A DNA stretch of 64,000 bases from Gymnopus androsaceus JB14 (GCA_009733575.1 ML769437.1:62001-126000); one strand, 5' to 3'. Shown: positions 24,166 to 35,971, counted from the first letter of the stretch. The notes: generated by a model not told the origin, from the sequence alone. A program made the numbers and translations.

Positions 24166-26152
24166 ATGAGCACCGCACCGTCGGTAAGCTCTTCAAGCCG
24201 TCTATTAATCACTTCAGCTACTAACTATTTCTGCTTCTTTCATTTTTGGAAAGGGCCTTCCTGAAATAAATGCAGAATCAGTGAAATTATGCCGTGAATG
24301 CAAAGTTCACGTTCCTACTATCAGGAATGCACTCCAAGCACTGCGGAAGCGTAGTCCCTCAGACATGCAGCTTGCTTTGTGGTCTCTCGGTTGCATACTA
24401 GACCAGGTAGTGCATGCAGGCCAAGATACCCAGCTCTCGAGTGTCCATTACAAGCGTCTCTTCGCTAGTTGGACCGACATCCGCTGGTGGATCACCACAC
24501 TTCTGAACGATTTTGTGGTACTGAAACAGCCCACTACTCCAGAAGGCTTGGAATTTCAAAGGAAAATTCTCATCATTACCCCAGAGCTTTCGACTTACAT
24601 CTATCTTCAAACGTCGGATGAAGTTTCAAATAAAATCAAGAATCTCCTCACCCAGCCAGAATTTTTCGAGCCGATGGTTGGATTAACTGCCCGGACTTGG
24701 ATTTATGTGGTGCAAAACTGTGATCACGATGTGATGAGCTCTCATTGTACCGCGATTGTCAGTATATGGCCCCGGTTTCCCAGCAATAGAAAACGATTTG
24801 GAGAATTCTGTGATGTTCTTGAACAGATACCGGGTTCTGAACGAGCTGTTCTTCGAACCTTGGTTCAAGAGCTCCAGGGGTCGTTTTGGTCGATCCAAGT
24901 TCTCTGGGTCTGTACGGATGTCCTTTTTGGATGTTGTTTGAACAAAAACATGTTTGGTAGGCTTTTGAATGCAGGGATGGTTCCATCTTTATGCTGGGTC
25001 ATGAAGAGAATGACTGATAGGCGAACGCAAGGGACAGAAGCTGTGGCTCATCACAGATTCTCGAAATCTGTCGAATTGTGTCAACTGCCTCATAATGGCC
25101 TTTATGGATAGTTATAGCTGGATACCGCCAGCTATCAGATGCGGCTTTCTCAAATCTATGATGCACTCTACTCATCTCATCATTGCTAGCCGACCAAACA
25201 CAGACTCTGTCCAAGATGTTGAAACATCTATGTCTAGGATTCTCACAATGATTCGGCTATTCCTCCTATATCGATCTGTGCTCCAACCAGTTCATCAGTT
25301 CATTGCCCAAGTTCCGAAACAAAGGCCCGAACTTTACAACGAGTTCATCAACATACCTCCCAATTCAGAGAATCCAGAGACCTGCGTTGTGACGGCTTGG
25401 AAGGATTTAGTTAAGGCTACGGCGGAGATACAAGAATTGAGAGAGAGATTTGCTGATGCTGGACACATTCTCTGCGCTAAAAGTGATGTAAGCTTTGATT
25501 CAATCTCTGAAAATGAACAGTAGAACTCATGATTATGAAAAGTGTCCAAACCGCAACTGGGAGCTACAACGATGTTCAAATTGTCGAGTCACTTGGTACT
25601 GCTCTAAGGACTGCCAGAAAAGCGACTGGCGCAAACATCGGGAACATTGTGATTATCTTCGCTCCAGAGCTCTCTGTGGTCAGTTCTGCAATATGAAGAT
25701 GCACTTGCAATTGCTAACGCTCATTGCTAGGCGGCTGTCCTGCCCCTTACTCTCATATCGACAAGGATTTTTTCAAATATGCGAACGTTGACCGCGCGCG
25801 CAGGTTCTATACCAGTCCAACGATTCAGTCAGCTTTAGAACGTAATCCAGGTTTTTTGTTGGGAAAGGTTGCTATATTCGACTTCCGAGGCTATCCTCCT
25901 GCTGTATCTGTCCCTAGCCACGCACAATATCGAGCCAATATCAAGGAGGGAGACATTTATTCTGCGAAAAACTATGAAAAGATTATCGAACAGTCACGGA
26001 CTGAGGATGTCATCTTTTCAATACAAGGCGTCTTCCCTGGAGAACAAAATTTCTCGAGATGTATAATAACAGGGATTACGAGTAGTGATTTGGCTGATTC
26101 GGATGCGGATAGTGGCTCGGATGGTGAAGCACATGGTGAAAACAGTGTCTAA
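24166..26152 (+). pseudogene. MYND zinc-finger gene, copy C (frameshift in exon 2)
   Basis: Exons by comparison: 24166-24183, 24254-25487, 25543-25678 and 25731-26152. Exon 2 is 1234 nt, not a multiple of three. A net loss of two bases near 25060-25085 (around TTCTCGAAATCTGTCGAA) shifts the frame and would end the protein near residue 280. The MYND finger (CSNCRVTWYCSKDCQKSDWR) and the acidic tail are otherwise preserved. Intron 2 is 55 nt here against 54 in the other copies, yet frame is kept, which supports the shared splice boundaries. Intron 3 uses a weak GTCAGT donor. Two bases restored by a consensus correction would make this a full gene, so the call depends on sequence accuracy. Confidence 0.78.
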
Positions 26153-26509
26153 ACATCAACAGATTTATCGAGGTTGGTGTTTTTGTTCATGAGAATCGAG
26201 CACAATGCTAACGTTTGAACAAATTTAGTCTGGCGATATTGCTATCCGAGCTGAAGACAAGTTCCCGGTTGGTGAGAGGCTTCAGCGAGCATCACCATGA
26301 CGGCCACAGAGGCGAGCACCTGGCGTGGACGTAGGCAGCTCCTATGAAAAAGACCTCGATTGATATGTACTGTCATACATAAAATATATTACTACTACAA
26401 CTACGAACCTGGTCGAATTTTCCATGCAATTTGACAAACTAGAGAATCGGAAATTACTGTCATGCGATAGCAATAGCAAAAAAATAACATTTAATACTGT
26501 AACAACAAT
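26153..26509. other. shared 3' flank of MYND copy C and gene Y copy
   Basis: Contains an unmatched insert of roughly 170 bases followed by the MYND 3' end (GACCTCGATTGATATG) and a conserved tail (AGAGAATCGGAAATTACT). The same tail is found after MYND copy A and the fragments at 30.2 and 49.1 kb. This is the convergent junction between MYND (+) and gene Y (-). Confidence 0.55.
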
Positions 26510-27331
26510 CTATGCACGACCTGCAATATCAGACTGATTCAATGGAAAGGTCATAGTAGCACCAGAGACTGCATTCGAGAAAGATGGTGGACTAAATGAA
26601 TACTTAGCTGCTCCCAACTGTTTCCGAGCCAATGTGTCTTGGTACAGAACCAAAGGAATCAGGATATGCAGTAATTCACCCATGCCTGGCCCAAACTCCT
26701 CCTCCCACGGAATGCACACAACAACAAGGACATATAATTCGTTCTGGTCCTCACGTGGAACAAATCCGGTCATTCCAGGCGTCATTTTCGTCTGCGATGG
26801 AACGGAAGCGGATGCTGGAAATGGCGTGGAGTTTATACTTGCTGGACGCGATCCAGCACTAGCAGGAAGCAAAGGGACTGCGAAATGAACCGTCCGTGGC
26901 TGTTTCTGCTGCTGGATAGCAGTGGGATCGGAAGAGAGTGGGGGTGTTTTAAGGAAGGTACGAGGGATATGCATTTTGGTTGAGCACGATTCTGAGGAGC
27001 CATGAGACACTGATGTAATCGGAAGGGAATAAATAAAAACCAAAGATTGAGAAGACGCTCGCTAGTTGGAGGATAGGACCTGCAAGAATGTTCGGAGAAT
27101 CGCATGAGTTTCAGTGGGTGTTAGATTCGTGGCAGAAGATGTGTTTGTTATGGACATGGCGGAATAATAGGAAAGTGGAGTTGGCCTGCACACAGTGTTC
27201 TGGCTTCGGATTGAGGAGAAAGTAGTAAGAAGTAGTACCACATTCGTGTTTGGGTGAATTACTGGTTCATTATTTGTACTGGAGGTCTCGTCTGCCAAAG
27301 AAGAAACACCAAGTCCGGAATTTCCGCCCAA
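26510..27331 (-). pseudogene. gene Y, truncated copy (Ser/Pro-rich)
   Basis: Matches exons 3-4 of the fuller Y gene at 49265-50471. The C-terminus shares YSFSPPSFSN and MTFPLNQSDIAGRA, and the middle shares QQQKQPRTVHFAVPLLPAS. The first two exons, including the RLQYA/LKVDHGW motif, are missing: homology stops near 27300 and decayed rad17 sequence begins shortly afterwards. Part of the central Thr/Ser-rich region is out of frame relative to the fuller copy. Confidence 0.7.
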
Positions 27332-27427
27332 AGTTAGCTAGAAAGTTTAGGTAGGAAGTCTTGTTAACGGGCACCCATTTGTTGTATTCAATAATACTGT
27401 ACTTATTGTAGAGTCAGGAGAGTGACC

Positions 27428-27439
27428 GTCACGCGTGAC
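27428..27439. promoter_or_regulatory. MCB-like palindrome of the decayed rad17 copy
   Basis: Identical to the GTCACGCGTGAC palindrome in front of intact rad17. It shows that the promoter was duplicated together with the gene. The first coding exons that should follow are deleted. Confidence 0.45.
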
Positions 27440-27524
27440 AGAACAGCGTGATCGCGTTCTCGCTTGTCCTCTGCTTTTGTTCTTCTTGCACTGATTATAC
27501 CTTTTCTCTTCTGGATCTCAGCTA

Positions 27525-29868
27525 TGGGTTGATTTATATGAACCGCAGTCAGAGTTAACCTTCATCTCTCTTCTCTTGCTAAGAAGCTCCGATCCAGCGT
27601 TCATGTTGCAGGTGGTCAACTGTGACATTTACTATGTATACTCTCTCTGAATCTCTGAAGTCATATGGATGATTTATATGAACCGCTGTCAGCGTGCCTT
27701 CATCTTCTCTTCTCTTGCTAAAGAAAGCTCACCGATTCAGGAAGACCTAGCAGTTCATGTTCGCAAGATAGAAAATGTTCCTACCTGGTTACAGGAGGCG
27801 TTGAATGGCGGACCATCCGGTAAACTACGAAAGTATCGGGTGCGTGCTTCACGGGCTTACTCTTTCAGATAATTCTGACATTACACAATAGAGGCTTCTT
27901 GGTTTTGACGGGACCAGCAGCTGCAAATCCGCAACGATCAGAGTCCTCAGTAAAGAACTGAACTTTGAGGTTCTTGAATGGAGCAGTTCAACGGGTAGTA
28001 CCTTCACTGACGCTCAAGGTATGCAAATGACTGGTCCGTTTTGTCGACGTGGCTTACCTTGAAGCACAGATGCATCGAGCTCTTGGATTGCAGACGATCC
28101 AAACTTCACACCAAATCTCAATTATTCCTCGAGCGCATCCAAGTTGTCAGAACGTATTCAAGCCCTGTCCTCTGGTTCCGAGCTCATTCGGACCTCTACT
28201 CCTAAATCGAGCTCTTCTAACCACCGCGTTATCCTCCTTGAAGATTACCCAACATTTTACACGCCAACACTCGCTCGCAGTTTCACGATGTCATTAGGTT
28301 TCTGATTGAAACTCCAGGCCCCGAACCAGGTCCCAATTGTTATTGTTTTGAGTGATTCGGTACGAGAGGCGACGCTGGAGATGAACGTCTAGCTAGTGGT
28401 GCTTGGGGTAGAGACCAGGATGGCGCAATCGACATTCGAACTCTACTTCCGAAGGATGTCCTTCACGGACCCTACGTTCATGAAATTAGGTGTGTCGAGT
28501 GTTTTGGTTCCTTGTCTGATGCTCGAAAGGAATTTTCACAGGTTCAATCCAATCGCACCTACGTTGATGAAAAAGGCTCTCCAAGCTCTTGTCACTAAAC
28601 ACTACGCCCTGCAAAAATCTCCTGTTACTGGTTCAAATGTTCGACATTATCATCGAATCTTCAAATGGTGACATCCGAAGCGCGATCATGGCATTGCAGT
28701 TCGCTTGTATTCGACTCATCAAGAAACCGAAGGGGCGAGATCCGCAGGTCCTTATGGAAAGCATTACACGGAGGGAGCAGAGTCTAGTCTTATTTCACTT
28801 GACGGGAAAGGTTCTATTCAACAAACGTTTGTGTTCTTCTATCTATTTCTCTGCTTGTCATCTAACATCGTCTATAGGCAAAGGAGATCCGCCGAATCCT
28901 TCAGCCACCGCTAAAGACATTAAGAAGGACTAAGAGATCGACAGGAAACTGAAGGATCCACCTTTACTACCACCACACTTGAGCGAACATGACAGAAGGG
29001 CAAGTCGCGTTGATGTTAATGTGAGACTTGTTTTTACCTATTCCTAAGGATACCTATTCATGTTCGCTCTTTTAGACGATTTACGCCGACTCTCCCATTG
29101 ATTCATCGTTATTCTCCCTGTATATCCGCCAGAATTTTACCCAATTCTGTACTGACGTGGATGAATGTGATGGGATTGCCGACTGGTTGAGCTGGGCCGA
29201 CTCGAGCGGTGGTGAAGCTGCAAGTTTTCTCGAGCATTAATCTGTGATTTAGTCGCGCTCACTGCAGTGTACAGTGATATCAAATTAACCCATATAGGTT
29301 TCATCTCCTTGCCATTGGAACACTACGTTCCCTACCGACGCCGGTACCACGTCTCAACCAAAAAGTTTACAAACCCGAATTTTTTGACAATCTCAAGAAA
29401 GAGAAGGAAGCATGGGAGGGCGTATGGGACGTCCGGTCGTGGATCGTTGATCAGGTAATTATAACACCTACGACTATCGTCGTCGTCTTTTCTGACTTTG
29501 TGTAGGGTGCCGAGAGCGGTTGGAACCTCGGTGCTTGGACTCCTAGAGCAATAGCGACCGACCTTGGGGGCGTACTACGAGCACGAGACGCAACATCCTT
29601 CGGTAGTGGATCTGCTGAACAACAAGTGCCACCACGCCATCGAACGTTTTCTAGCCTGAAATTCGTCTACCCAAAAGCTAACATGAAATCAGCCGGCAGG
29701 GAACAACTAGGCGAAACAGATGACGGGGAACCGTATTCGGGAGGTGCTATTGTGCTTGAGGAGCAGCAGGAGATGGGGATGTGGAAGGATGGGAATGGGA
29801 ATGAGCCGGTTGTGAGTAAAGCGGAGGCTGGAGGTTGGTTGGAGGGCGATGATATCGAAGACTTTTAA
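27525..29868 (+). pseudogene. rad17, second copy (decayed)
   Basis: High similarity to rad17 at 16404-18966 from exon 3 to the last codon. Exons 1-2 are deleted: the leader jumps directly to CTATGGGTTGATTTATATGA. The exon-3 donor is changed from GAG|GTAACC to GAGTTAACC, and a second, partial copy of the same exon lies at about 27665. The Walker A codons have a net 4-base loss (GGACCAGCAGCTGCAAATCC). Several more one-base indels break exons 5-7. The last exon is still open and ends in GDDIEDF at 29868. It cannot encode a working clamp loader. Confidence 0.88.
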
Positions 29869-30004
29869 TTTTCAGTTGTCGTACATAACCTCTTTTCTGT
29901 TCATCTAATCGAGAAATCATGATTCCAGCTGCATGATATTCAGACGTCGAATGAGATCTCGGATGATCTCCTTTCAACATCAAGCCATTTCTAACACTCG
30001 CATT

Positions 30005-30260
30005 GTTAGGTGGCGATCTTGCTCCTTACTCTTATATCGACGAGCCTTTTTTTTCTTTTTCTTGAATATGTGAACGTCGAACAAGGTAATGCAAGGCTTT
30101 TGTTCGAAGAGGTTGTTATGTTCAACTTGCACGTCATAACAGGGGAGGGAGAATGGCTCAGATAGTGAAGCAGACGACTCTGAAAACAGTGGTGTAGACG
30201 TAGACAACTCATATATGACCTCGATTGAGATGCATTGTCATACATAAAATATACTATTAC
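30005..30260 (+). pseudogene. MYND fragment (start of last exon joined to tail)
   Basis: Follows the decayed rad17. It resembles the end of intron 3 (CACTCGCATTGTTAGGTGGC) and the start of the last MYND exon (APYSYIDEP, FLEYVNVE), with an inserted T-rich run at about 30045-30062. It then skips to the acidic tail (DNSYMTSIE in one frame) and the conserved MYND 3' flank. The finger is absent. Confidence 0.7.
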
Positions 30261-30369
30261 AACGACTAAGAACTCAGACGAATCTTCCGTGCAACTCGTA
30301 AAACTAGAGAATCGGAAATTACTATACATGTAATGCGATAGCGATAGCGATAGCAAAAAAAAACGTTGA

Positions 30370-30600
30370 ACACAAAAGGACCCGTAATATCAGACTGATC
30401 CAAGAGAAAGGTCGTAGCACCAGAGGAAGATGGCGGACCGAAATAATAGATGCTCCCAACTGTTTCCGAGCCAACGTGTCTCGGTACAGAACCAAAGGAA
30501 TCAGGATATGCAGTGATTCCAATACCCATTCCAGCCCCAGATTCTCCGTCATTCGCGGTGGGATACCTTGGTTCGATAGACGAAAACGACGCCTGGGGTG
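30370..30600 (-). pseudogene. gene Y, C-terminal fragment
   Basis: Minus-strand reading gives ITAYPDSFGSVPRHVGSETV and the Ser/Pro-rich end seen in the Y copies at 26.5 and 49.3 kb. The homology ends near 30600. It is the third MYND-Y convergent junction in the window. Confidence 0.65.
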
Positions 30601-31018
30601 TGAGCGGATTTACGTAGTGCCTGTTGTATATAGTTCCATATAGGTCAACAGTTTCTCCAACTATGGAGCCCGTTGAAGTGAACGTAACTTTGTATAGCCC
30701 TTGATTCATTTCGGGCCCAAATAAACAAGCTACTGACCATATGACCATATGCATACTGCTGTGTGGGAGGGCAAAGGGTTGCCGGCGCTACCTGGCTATA
30801 TAAGGGACATGGGTTTCGTCGCCCACTTCTAAATTTTCTCACCTTCCCGCTTTTGAAGTGATATTAACAATGACAGAAAACTTCTCCTAGGTAGGTTGTT
30901 GCTTTTACTTGTGAAAGAGCTTGCCTGATATACCAACTGTGACCATAAGCTCTTCGTAGGTGGTCCCCACAGGCAGTTTCACCATAGCTAATATTATTAT
31001 TGCACTGGCAGAACTCAG
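30601..31018. other. intergenic region upstream of the NOD-like gene
   Basis: No recognised gene. Base composition turns AT-richer here, marking the edge of the duplicated block. An upstream exon of the NOD-like gene could be hidden here, since an acceptor-like GCACTGGCAG ends just before 31012. Confidence 0.4.
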
Positions 31019-34000
31019 ATGTTTACCCATGCATCCCACTTCAATATTCATGGAGGAAATTTTAATACTGCACAGAATATGAATATCACATATGCAGATA
31101 GACCTCAAGAAAATCTGCTTGCAGGTATTCTCAAATCTACTGCATTCAAATATTGACACTGAAGTAACCATTGGAAGGATATGTTGAGGAAATGACTGAC
31201 TGTCCCACTTCCACTTTATTATTTACAGGAAGGGAAACTATTTTGAATATTCTTGAAGATTATTTCATCACAGACATGATGTCTGAAGACATAGGAAGAA
31301 GGAAACTATTCCTTTTGCATGGGTTGGGTGGTGCAGGGAAAACTCAATGTGCACTGGAATTTGCAAGGAAATTCAAAAAAAGGTATATGTTTCAAGCAAT
31401 TATATCTTAATTCGCTACTCAACAGTTTATCTGGTAGTTTCAGTGACATTTATTTCATCACTGCTGAATCTGAGAACTCAATCAAGGCAAGCTATTATGA
31501 CATTGCAATGAGGAATGGTTCAATACCAGCACAAGGATGGGAATCTGGATTTAGATGGTTTAAAACACATGAAGCAAATTGGTTGATTATTATGGATAAT
31601 GCTGATGATCCACAACTCAGCTTGGGTAGATTCTTGCCCTCCTGTGATCATGGAAACATCATCATCACATCCAGAAATCCAGATCTCATGCAAATTGCAG
31701 CAAAATCTGAGGAGATAAAGGACATGGAACCTGATGATGCTACCCAGCTGCTATTGAAGCATGCCATTAAAAACCAGGTGACAGCTGCAGATGAGACATC
31801 AGCTGGAATCATTGCCAAGGAGCTCCATTATTTTGCTTTAGCATTGGTTCAGGCTGGTGCATACATAAATCAGCATAAATGTCTCAACAACTACCTAGAC
31901 CTACTGAAATCTCAACAAGCTGAGTTGCTGAGAAGAGATATTTCACAGAGTTTGGACAACTATACAATGTCAATTTATTCAACATGGAATTTGAGTTGGA
32001 ATAAATTGGAAAAGTCTAGCAAGGCTCTGCTAAACATCTGTGCATATTTACATTATGAAAGAATTCCCTATGCCTTGTTCCAAAGAGCAATTGAGAACAT
32101 AGAAGATCTGGAAATAAGTGAATCAAAAAATGATGCCAAGAAATTTCTGGTTATGCTTGCAACAGAGTCTATGAAATGGGATATTGCAAAAACTAATGAG
32201 ATCATACATAAAATTGGTAGCTATTCATTATTGAATGTCATCCAGGATGGTCTATTTTCATTCCATCCCTTGGTACATAAGTGGATGATGGCTAAAATGG
32301 ACATAAACTTGAAGAATGAAATTTGCTTAGGAGTGCAAGGCATTGTGGCAGCATCAATTAATGGTACTAAATGGAATGACATTGGCTTTGTAAGATTATT
32401 GACACCACATTGCATTGCACTTGAGAAGTATTATATAGGTGAACTACATATCAGAAAGAGCCTTGGCAGGTTATGGTTAATGGGGCACTATGGAACAAGG
32501 GCTCTGACATACTGGAAGCCCTTAATGGAGGAAACAAAGGTTTCCTTTGGAAATGACCATTCTGAAACACTGGTGTGCATGGGCCACTTGGCAATGTCAT
32601 ACAGAAATCTAGGAAGGTACAATGAAGCTCTGGAGCTTCAGAAGCCCCTGCTTGAAGTTTCAAGGCAAGTCATGGGAGAAGAGCATCTAGAAACATTGAC
32701 TTACACAAATAACTTGGCAATGACATACAGTCACCTAGGAAGGTACAATGAAGCTTTGGAGCTGCAGAAGCCCCTCCTTGAAGTTTCAAAGCAAGTCATG
32801 GGAGAAGAGCATCCAGAAACATTGACTCGCACAAATGACTTGGCAAGGACATACAGCTACCTAGGAAGGTATAATGAAGCTTTGGAGCTGCGGAGCCCCT
32901 CCTTGAAGTTTCAAAGCAAGTCATGGGAGAAGAGCATCCATATACATTGACTCACACAAATGACTTGGCAATTACATACAGTGATCTAGGAAGGTACAAT
33001 GAAGCTTTGGAGCTTCAGAAGCCCCTCCTTGAAGTTTCAAAGCAAGTCATGGGAGGAGAGCATCCATATACATTGAATCACACAAATGACTTGGCAATGA
33101 CATACAGTGATCTAGGAAGGTATAATGAAGCTTTGGAGCTTCAGAAGCCCCTCCTTGAAGTTTCAAAGCAAGTCATGGGAGAAGAGCATCCAGAAACATT
33201 GACTTGCACACATAACTTGGCAATGACATACAGTGATCTAGGAAGGTACAATAAAGCTTTGGAGCTTCAGAAGCCCCTCCTTGAAGTTTCAAAGCAAGTC
33301 ATGGGAGAAGAGCATCCATATACATTGACTCACACAAATGACTTGGCAATGACTATACAGTAATCTAGACAGGTACAATGAAGCTTTGGAGCTTCAGAAG
33401 CCCCTCCTTGAAGTTTCAAAGCAAGTCATGGGAGAAGAGCATCCATATACATTGACTCACACAAATAACTTGGCAATGATATACAGTAATCTAGGAAGGT
33501 ACAATGAAGCTTTGGAGCTTCGAAGCCCCTCCTTGAAGTTTCAAAGCAAGTCATGGGAGAAGAGCATCCATATACATTGACTCCACAAATAACTTGGCAA
33601 TGATATACAGTAATCTAGAAGGTACAATGAAGCTTTGGAGCTTCAGAAGCCCCTCCTTGAAGTTTCAAAGCAAGTCATGGGAGAAGAGCATCCATATACA
33701 TTGACTCGCACAAATAACTTGGCAATGACATACAGTAATCTAGGAAGGTACAATGAAGCTTTGGAGCTTCAGAAGCCCCCCCTGAAGTTTCAAAGCAAGT
33801 CATGGGAGAAGACATCCTATACATTGACTCACACAAATAACTTGGCAATGATATACAGTAATCTAGACAGGTACAATGAAGCTTTGGAGCTTCAGAAGCC
33901 TCTCCTTGAAGTTTCAAAGCAAGTCATGGGAGAAGAGCATCCAGAAACATTGACTCGCACAAATAACTTGGCAATGGCATACAGGAATCTAGGAAGGTAC

Positions 34001-34495
34001 AATGAAGCTTTGGAGCTGCAGAAACCCCTCCTTGAATTTTCAAAGCAAGTCATGGGACAAGACCATCCAGGAACCTTGACTTGCACAAATAACTCAGCAA
34101 TAACATACCATGATCAAAAAGAACATGAAACAAGTATACAGCCACAGAAGTGTATTGGCTCTTTTCCATCATCAAAACAAACTGTGCTGCACTCCTGTCA
34201 AGCTACCTTGCCACCAACCAGTGGTGTAGCAGTCCAGACTAGAGAAGCTCTGAAGCAAAAAATCCATTTGCAAACCACACAGAGACAGAGAGTTCCAACT
34301 CCTCAAGCTACCGTGCCACCAACCAGTGGTATAGCAGCCCGGGCCAGAGAAGCTGAGAAGCAAAAAATCCATTTGCGAACTACACAGAGACAGAGAGTTC
34401 CAGCTCCTACATCAACTTCCAGCAGATCCCAGGAACAATATGGCAGCAATACTGCTGTTCATTTGGATAAGGGCAAAAGGTTCAATTCCAAATAG
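31019..34495 (+). CDS. NB-ARC/TPR NOD-like (STAND) protein, frames broken within repeats
   Basis: STAND NTPase resembling fungal NOD-like receptors, cytosolic proteins thought to act in non-self recognition. Exon 1 31019-31124 encodes MFTHASHFNIHGGNFNTAQN, matching the FxIxGGxFxxxxxN stretch I recall at the start of agaricomycete NACHT/NB-ARC proteins. Exon 2 is 31178-31382 and exon 3 starts at 31438; both junctions keep frame. The P-loop GLGGAGKT is at residues 84-91, the Walker B-like strand is WLIIMDNADD, and the sensor-like segment is IIITSRNPD. A winged-helix-like region leads to the TPR array from 32596, then a tail with two copies of a roughly 36-residue motif (PPTSG...KQKIHL). One-base indels in repeat units 3, 7, 8, 9 and 10 break the frame, yet sum to frame conservation at the C-terminus. 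Confidence 0.8.
32596..34108 (+). repeat. twelve near-identical 126-bp TPR (kinesin-light-chain-like) units
   Basis: Each unit encodes 42 residues of the form LGRYNEALELQKPLLEVSKQ followed by VMGEEHPYTLTHTNDLAMTY. This is the pattern of TPR units that follow NB-ARC domains in fungi. About 12 units are present and differ mainly at a few positions (PET or PYT, NDL or NNL, YSD, YSN or YRN). Such high identity indicates recent unequal exchange or gene conversion. Confidence 0.9.
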
Positions 34496-34999
34496 TATCT
34501 CATATGCTGGACATATGGAAAGGGTTTTAAATTGTAGTGTAGGTGATAGTTGCACAATATTCATTGATGAAACTGACTTTGTAAGTTCAATTTGTCCTCC
34601 AGCTTTCAATGGCATCTTCCATTTCTTATGTTCCGATGAAAATCTCTTTGTATAGAATGCTCTCAGAGTATTTGAATAAGTTGGATCCGAGAGGGAAAGC
34701 CAGGCGCTGTAGTTATAACCAAAGCAGTGGATCTCTATTACTCATGGTTGACTCATGGCATAATTAATTTGTTCAATGTCCTTATTGAACAAGATTGCAT
34801 TATTATTATTCAAGTTGTATGAACCAATAAAAAGGTAGAGTCCTCTGAAGCAACCAATGAGTCTGCAGGTCTGGTAAGAGATGCACAATGCTTCAGTGAG
34901 AGTACTTATGTCATCAAGAGAATCTTTTAATGTTGAAGCATCTTTTATCAGTTTTGGGCCAATCAACAGTGAAGGCAGCATTGTAACAGGCCTCTATAG
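34496..34999. other. 3' flank of the NOD-like gene
   Basis: AT-rich, no supported gene. A minus-strand frame at 34742-34981 (LSDD/SLDDISTLTEALCISYQTC-like) may be a transposon exon fragment but cannot be assigned. Confidence 0.35.
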
Positions 35000-35260
35000 C
35001 ATCAGCAAAACTTGTATTTTGGATATTTTTTTCCACAGCATTCGTAAGATTTCCCAGGACTTCCAGTGCCGGCCAGAGCCTGCCAGAGCGTTGCCACCGC
35101 TTCCCGGAATAAATTTTAATAAAAAGTCGTACAAGTTACCTTTTTTATTTCCAAACAAGGCAATTTTTGGCCTGCTTGGAGCTCTGGCCAGCACTGCTTC
35201 GACCATCTAGGTGCTGGGGCATTTTTGGGCACTTGCCACACAATACATGGTTTTCTGATG
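35000..35260. mobile_element. CATCAGC-family element (261 bp)
   Basis: Left end CATCAGCAAAACTTGTATT, right end AATACATGGTTTTCTGATG, an imperfect inverted pair of the family described under findings. The interior has CCAGTGCCGGCCAGAG and its partial complements, and the ACCTTTTTTATTTCC segment shared with the element at 35697. The 2-bp flanks (AG, CA) do not match. Confidence 0.65.
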
Positions 35261-35696
35261 CAGTGAGGCATCCCTATGAAAAGCATATTTGGATCCAATC
35301 TAAAGACTAACCTGGATTCTGTAGCATGTAGACTAGGACTGACTGTCAAGTGCTTTTCTCTTTGAATCAATTAGTAGTTGAGGGAACCTTTGACAACCTC
35401 CTTCCTCACATTAAATTAAACCTTTCAGATTGAATCTGATTGGGGTGATTGTTGTTTGGTTGGTTTTCATACCTAGCACAAATCTCACTCATCACCGCTA
35501 TCACCTACCACCTAAGTGCTTTCAATCTTGCTTTCCCTCTGAGTCTGAGTCTCCCAACATTTCCCAACTATTCTCCCTCCTCAACAATATTTGCCACCTC
35601 TACAACTCTTCAACATTTCTGTATTTCTGGTAAGTAATCAATCTCATTGAGCAAATCTAAGAACTTACAGTGGGAGTATTGCACTGAGTCAAGACA

Positions 35697-35971
35697 CATC
35701 AGCAAAACCTGTATGACGTGGGCAGTGCTTGAGCAAACTGTCCAGAGCTCCCAGTGCTCCAGCATCCCAGCACTCAGATGGTCCGGCCGGTGCAGGAGGG
35801 GGCTCCCAGAAGCTCCCAGAGGCCGCAAAATTACCTTATTTGGAAATAGCGTATGATTTTATTTTTCTGACAGCACTGGCAAGCGCTGGCCAGCGCTGGG
35901 AGCTCTGGGAGCGCTGGGAATTTTAAGTATTGCTGTGGGAATTAAAACGCAAAATACAGGTTTTGCTGATG
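35697..35971. mobile_element. CATCAGC-family element (275 bp)
   Basis: Ends CATCAGCAAAACCTGTATG and ATACAGGTTTTGCTGATG. The arms are built of repeated AGCTCCCAG, CCAGCGCTGG and GAGCTCTGG strings that pair across the element. It is flanked on both sides by CA, a 2-bp target duplication. Separate ends and arms argue for mobility, but no protein is encoded. Confidence 0.75.

Noticed and set aside
30905..31171. minus-strand frame upstream of the NOD-like gene
   Set aside because: It is antisense to the exon encoding the FNIHGGNFN motif and shows no motif of its own.
32596..34108. CRISPR-like or satellite array
   Set aside because: The 126-bp period without spacers encodes 42-residue TPR units in frame with an NB-ARC domain, so it is protein repeat DNA.
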